A stretch of 64,000 nucleotides of DNA, from positions 6,882,001-6,946,000 of the forward strand of contig NZ_JAPNKA010000001.1 in the NCBI RefSeq assembly GCF_026626635.1, in the 5' to 3' direction. Source of the stretch: Archangium lansingense (GTDB lineage Bacteria; Myxococcota; Myxococcia; Myxococcales; Myxococcaceae). A program made the position numbers and the translations under genes. The notes under the pieces are model-generated. The model had not been told where the DNA came from. It made no database searches and saw only the letters and a program-made list of their open reading frames with translations. Shown here in pieces: positions 61,136 through 64,000 of the stretch (its first letter is position 1; the number at the start of each line of letters is the position of its first letter).

Positions 61136-64000
61136 TCAGGGGACCCGCGCCGGGCTCGCCTCCTCCTCCAGCAGCGCACGCGCCTCCTGGATGTCGGGCG
61201 AATCACCTTCCCCAGCAAGCGACTCGAGCAGCCTCATGAGGAGCTGCCGGCTCAGCTCTGGCTGGCCCTGGTCCCGGAGCAGACGCCCCAGGCTCACCGT
61301 GGCACGCAGCTCGAAGAGACCGGACGCCTGCGACCGCGCCACCGCAATGGCGCGGAGGAAGCTGTCCTTCGCCTCGGCTTCCCTTCCCGCGGTCCTCAGA
61401 AGCTCTCCCCTCAGACGATGGAGCTCGGCCTCGCAGCCGCGCTCCCCCGTCGTCTCCACCCAGTCCAAGCCCTGGCTCACCGCCCGCTGGCCTTCCTCCA
61501 GCTGCCCCAGCTTCAGGTGGAACCCCGCGAGCACCGCGCAATTGTTGGGCATTCCCGCCCGGACGCCCCGCGCCAGCCATCGCTCGATGGCCTGCTTCAA
61601 CTCCTCGAGATGATCCTCGGGCCGGCCCAGCTCGGCCAAGGCCCAGATCCGGATGAGCTTCGACCAGGAGTTCCACAGCCAGAAACCCCGCTCGCTGGAG
61701 ATGGCGATGGCCTCGTCCGCCCATTTCAAGGCGAGGTGTACGTCCCTGCGGAACTGACTGGCCGCGGCCAGATAGGTCAGCGCATAGGCCATGGTGTGGG
61801 GGTGGCCGATGCGCTGGGCCAGTTCCACGGATTCCCGGGCACGCTGCCGGGAGCGCTCCGGCTGGCCGAGCATCGCAAGCACGATGGAGGTATGGGCCAG
61901 CGCCGACGTCAGCGGATTGGTCAGGTACCGCACCGCCAGCGCCCGGTGCTGCTCCAGGTCGAAGTGCGAGACGGCCATCGCATGCTCGAAACCTTCCAGG
62001 GACTCCCGCAGCCGTCCCCAGAAGAAGAAGTCGGTGGCCATCATCCGGTACCCCTGCGCGAGCATCTCCTGGTTGTGCTGCCGCCGGCCCAGGTCCACCA
62101 GCCACTCCGCCAGCTCGTGGGCCAGCGGATATTCCGCCCGCGCGAAGTGGTAGGAATAGATGCCCCAGTACGCCAGCTCCAACCGGGGCAGCGCCTCGCC
62201 CACCTGGTAGAAGAGCTCACGCACCCGAGCGAACGTGCGCTCCACCTCGGGGGCGAGGTAGCCCCTCATCTGCACCAGGACAATCCCCAACCCGACCTGG
62301 ATCTGCAGTTCCTGGCGGCGGCGCTCGTCAGAGTCCGGCAGGCGCCGCAGCAACTCCAGCGCCCGGGAGAGATAGCCCACCGCTTCCTGATTGGCGTATT
62401 GCAGGGCCGCTTGCCGCCCGGCCTGGGCCCAGTAGTGGAGGGCCGGCACGAGCTCCCCCGCCTCCGTGTAATGGTGCGCGAGCACCTCGGGCCGCTCCTG
62501 GACCTCCTTGGGCGAGTGCTCCGCCAGGGCATGCGCGATGCGCAGGTGGTACTGGCGCCGCGTACCCCGTGACAGGGACTGGTAGGCGGCATCCTGGATG
62601 AGCGCATGCCGGAACTCGTACGCGGGCGAGCCCGGCTCGCTTTGCTCCTGCAGCAGCCCCGCGTCCACCAGCCCCGAGAGCTCGCGCTGGAGCACCGCGT
62701 CGCCATGCACCACTCCAGGCTCCGACAGCGCCGAGAGGAAGGAGAACGTGAAGCCGCGGCCCACCACAGCGCACAACTGGGCCAGCGTCTTCTGGCGCGA
62801 GGGCAGCAGGTCCAACCGAGCCAGCAGCAGCTCATGCAGGGTGATGGGGATGGGGCACTCTGGCCCACCACAGGCCGCTGGAGTCAGCTCCAGCACCATC
62901 CGCGTCATCTCCTCGATGAAGAGCGGAATGCCATCCGTCCTGCTCACCAGGTATTGAATCATCTCGGCCGGCAGGCCCCTTCTCCCGGCAACCTCCTTCA
63001 CCAGCGTTGACGCCTGCCCCGCCGGCAGGCGCTCCAGGGTGAGTTGGTGCTCCCAGGGATGATGGCTCCAGGACGACCGGAACTCCGGACGGGCACTGAG
63101 GACGACGAGGATTCTCTCGCGCTCGATGGAGTCGAGCATGTAGCTCAGGAACTCCAGGTGGGTGGAGAAGGCCCAGTGCAAGTCCTCGACGGTGACGAGC
63201 ACCGGCCGCTCCCTGCTCCGTTGCAGCAGCAGGTCGCGCAACGCCTCGAAGGCCTGATCCCTGCGCCGCTCGGGGGTGAGCAGATGCAGGGGGGAGCCCT
63301 CGGGCAGGGGCAGGGCCAGGAGCTCGCCGATCAAATGCGCCTGCTCGGCCGAGACGCCACGCGTCCCCAGTTGCTCCTCCAACTCTTTCAGTTGCTGCTC
63401 TGGAGTGCTCTCTCTGGACAGCTGGACCACGTCCTGGAGGAGATCAAGCACCAGCGAATGGGCGCGAGCATTGAAGCGGGACCAACACTGGAGGTGGATC
63501 CACGTGGCCTCAGCCGAAGAGACGTGCTCACGCAGCTCGAGGATGAGACGGGACTTGCCTATCCCAGCCTCTCCCCGCAGCAGCACGCAAGCGCCCTGCC
63601 CTCGCCGGGCCCATTCCCACAGCTTCAGCAACCGGTCCAGCTCACGCCTGCGCCCCACCAGCGGGGTGAGCCCGCCCGCGGCAAGCGCCCGCTCGATCCG
63701 GGTGGCCCTCGGCACCTCTCGCAGCACACGGTGGACTTCCAGGTGGACGGTCCCGGCCAGCCCTTCGAAGCTCCGCGTCCCGAGCGGCTCGGTGACGAAG
63801 CCTCCGAGCACCAGCCTCCAGGTCGTCTCGCCGATCACCACCTCGCCCGGCTGGGCCTGGCGAGAGAGCCAGGCGGCAATACTGGGGGCCTCTCCGTGCA
63901 GAGTCGGTGTCCGTTCCCTGGAGTCCGACGAGGCGTCCTGCAGCACCACCTTGTCCGTCCGGATGCCCACGCACACGGCCAACGCGGCAGGCAGGTACGG
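61136..64000 (-). CDS. Kinase-type giant regulator paralogue, C-terminal part (partial)
   Basis: The frame is open to the window edge, so the N-terminal kinase and most of the cyclase-like region lie outside. Visible are the end of a cyclase-like domain (VCVGIRTDKVVLQD, GEAPSIAAWLSRQ), an ATPase with Walker A GEAGIGKSRLILEL, LVTVEDLHWA as Walker B-like, and about 520 residues of TPR helices to the C-terminus (ARALLEEEASPARVP). It is closely related in layout and motifs to the regulator at 53298-57410 (compare VLVTVEDLHWA with LFTVEDLQWA), so the two arose by duplication. It ends 152 bases upstream of the lipoxygenase-like operon on the same strand. Confidence 0.9.
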   Translation of the reverse strand, partial: PYLPAALAVCVGIRTDKVVLQDASSDSRERTPTLHGEAPSIAAWLSRQAQPGEVVIGETTWRLVLGGFVTEPLGTRSFEGLAGTVHLEVHRVLREVPRATRIERALAAGGLTPLVGRRRELDRLLKLWEWARRGQGACVLLRGEAGIGKSRLILELREHVSSAEATWIHLQCWSRFNARAHSLVLDLLQDVVQLSRESTPEQQLKELEEQLGTRGVSAEQAHLIGELLALPLPEGSPLHLLTPERRRDQAFEALRDLLLQRSRERPVLVTVEDLHWAFSTHLEFLSYMLDSIERERILVVLSARPEFRSSWSHHPWEHQLTLERLPAGQASTLVKEVAGRRGLPAEMIQYLVSRTDGIPLFIEEMTRMVLELTPAACGGPECPIPITLHELLLARLDLLPSRQKTLAQLCAVVGRGFTFSFLSALSEPGVVHGDAVLQRELSGLVDAGLLQEQSEPGSPAYEFRHALIQDAAYQSLSRGTRRQYHLRIAHALAEHSPKEVQERPEVLAHHYTEAGELVPALHYWAQAGRQAALQYANQEAVGYLSRALELLRRLPDSDERRRQELQIQVGLGIVLVQMRGYLAPEVERTFARVRELFYQVGEALPRLELAYWGIYSYHFARAEYPLAHELAEWLVDLGRRQHNQEMLAQGYRMMATDFFFWGRLRESLEGFEHAMAVSHFDLEQHRALAVRYLTNPLTSALAHTSIVLAMLGQPERSRQRARESVELAQRIGHPHTMAYALTYLAAASQFRRDVHLALKWADEAIAISSERGFWLWNSWSKLIRIWALAELGRPEDHLEELKQAIERWLARGVRAGMPNNCAVLAGFHLKLGQLEEGQRAVSQGLDWVETTGERGCEAELHRLRGELLRTAGREAEAKDSFLRAIAVARSQASGLFELRATVSLGRLLRDQGQPELSRQLLMRLLESLAGEGDSPDIQEARALLEEEASPARVP

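Noticed and set aside
61136..63982. An apparent start Met at 63982 for the second giant regulator
   Set aside because: The frame continues upstream in step with its paralogue, where this Met lies inside the cyclase-like domain, so the gene simply runs off the window.

Overview
The window looks like a chromosomal segment of a myxobacterium, most likely of the Cystobacter/Archangium/Myxococcus group. The signs are very high GC with strong third-position GC bias, short-gap gene packing, many lipoproteins, Ser/Thr kinase-ATPase-TPR giant regulators, hybrid response regulators, a fused isobutyryl-CoA mutase (IcmF), a bacterial ceramide pathway, a TIGR02270-type protein and myxobacterial-style Imm11/Imm49 immunity proteins. 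This placement is inferred from gene content, not from a database search.

Layout. 1-1373: two overlapping PH-domain membrane proteins, the first cut by the window edge. 1582-2712: a small lipoprotein, a frameshifted lipoprotein remnant and a nonsense-interrupted mini ORF. 2716-6065: a compact minus-strand operon of AHH nuclease-like toxin, Imm11, a ketosynthase-fold protein lacking its catalytic triad, and Imm49. 6315-6929: a TIGR02270-like gene cut short by what looks like the 3' end of a group II intron. 6972-12144: a secreted C45/M1-like hydrolase, an M74 murein endopeptidase with LysM, and a palindromic REP-like element.

12164-22041 is a six-gene minus-strand unit: HAE3-type RND transporter, PAP2 phosphatase, PLP aminotransferase, methyltransferase, HMG-CoA lyase and IcmF. 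It diverges from serine palmitoyltransferase plus a GNAT-fold ceramide-synthase-like gene (22476-25211). Together they suggest a lipid locus joining branched-chain acyl-CoA metabolism with sphingolipid synthesis and export. 25233-31535 holds MlaC-like protein, class I aldolase, a polyprenyl synthase, two tandem tRNA-Ala genes, a coiled-coil protein, an RsmB-type rRNA methyltransferase, a receiver-cupin fusion and tRNA-Leu.

31629-38263 is rich in signalling genes: a TPR protein, a receiver-GGDEF cyclase with intact I-site, an FAD oxidoreductase fused to a receiver, a small lipoprotein and a MASE1-PAS histidine kinase. 38364-47746 is mostly housekeeping (miaA, hisS, psd, a phosphoesterase, PilZ, PfkB kinase) ending in an Mla-type lipid transport operon (mlaE-mlaF-mlaD). 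47959-53203 has a zinc-ribbon protein, two envelope proteins, an M50 protease with TPR-like tail and a C39-like secreted peptidase.

53298-64000 is the most unusual block. A lipoxygenase-fold gene and a cyclooxygenase/alpha-dioxygenase-like haem enzyme form a two-gene operon between two paralogous giant regulators (one complete with kinase, dead cyclase-like, ATPase and TPR regions; the other cut by the window end). I read this as a candidate regulated oxylipin-producing locus.
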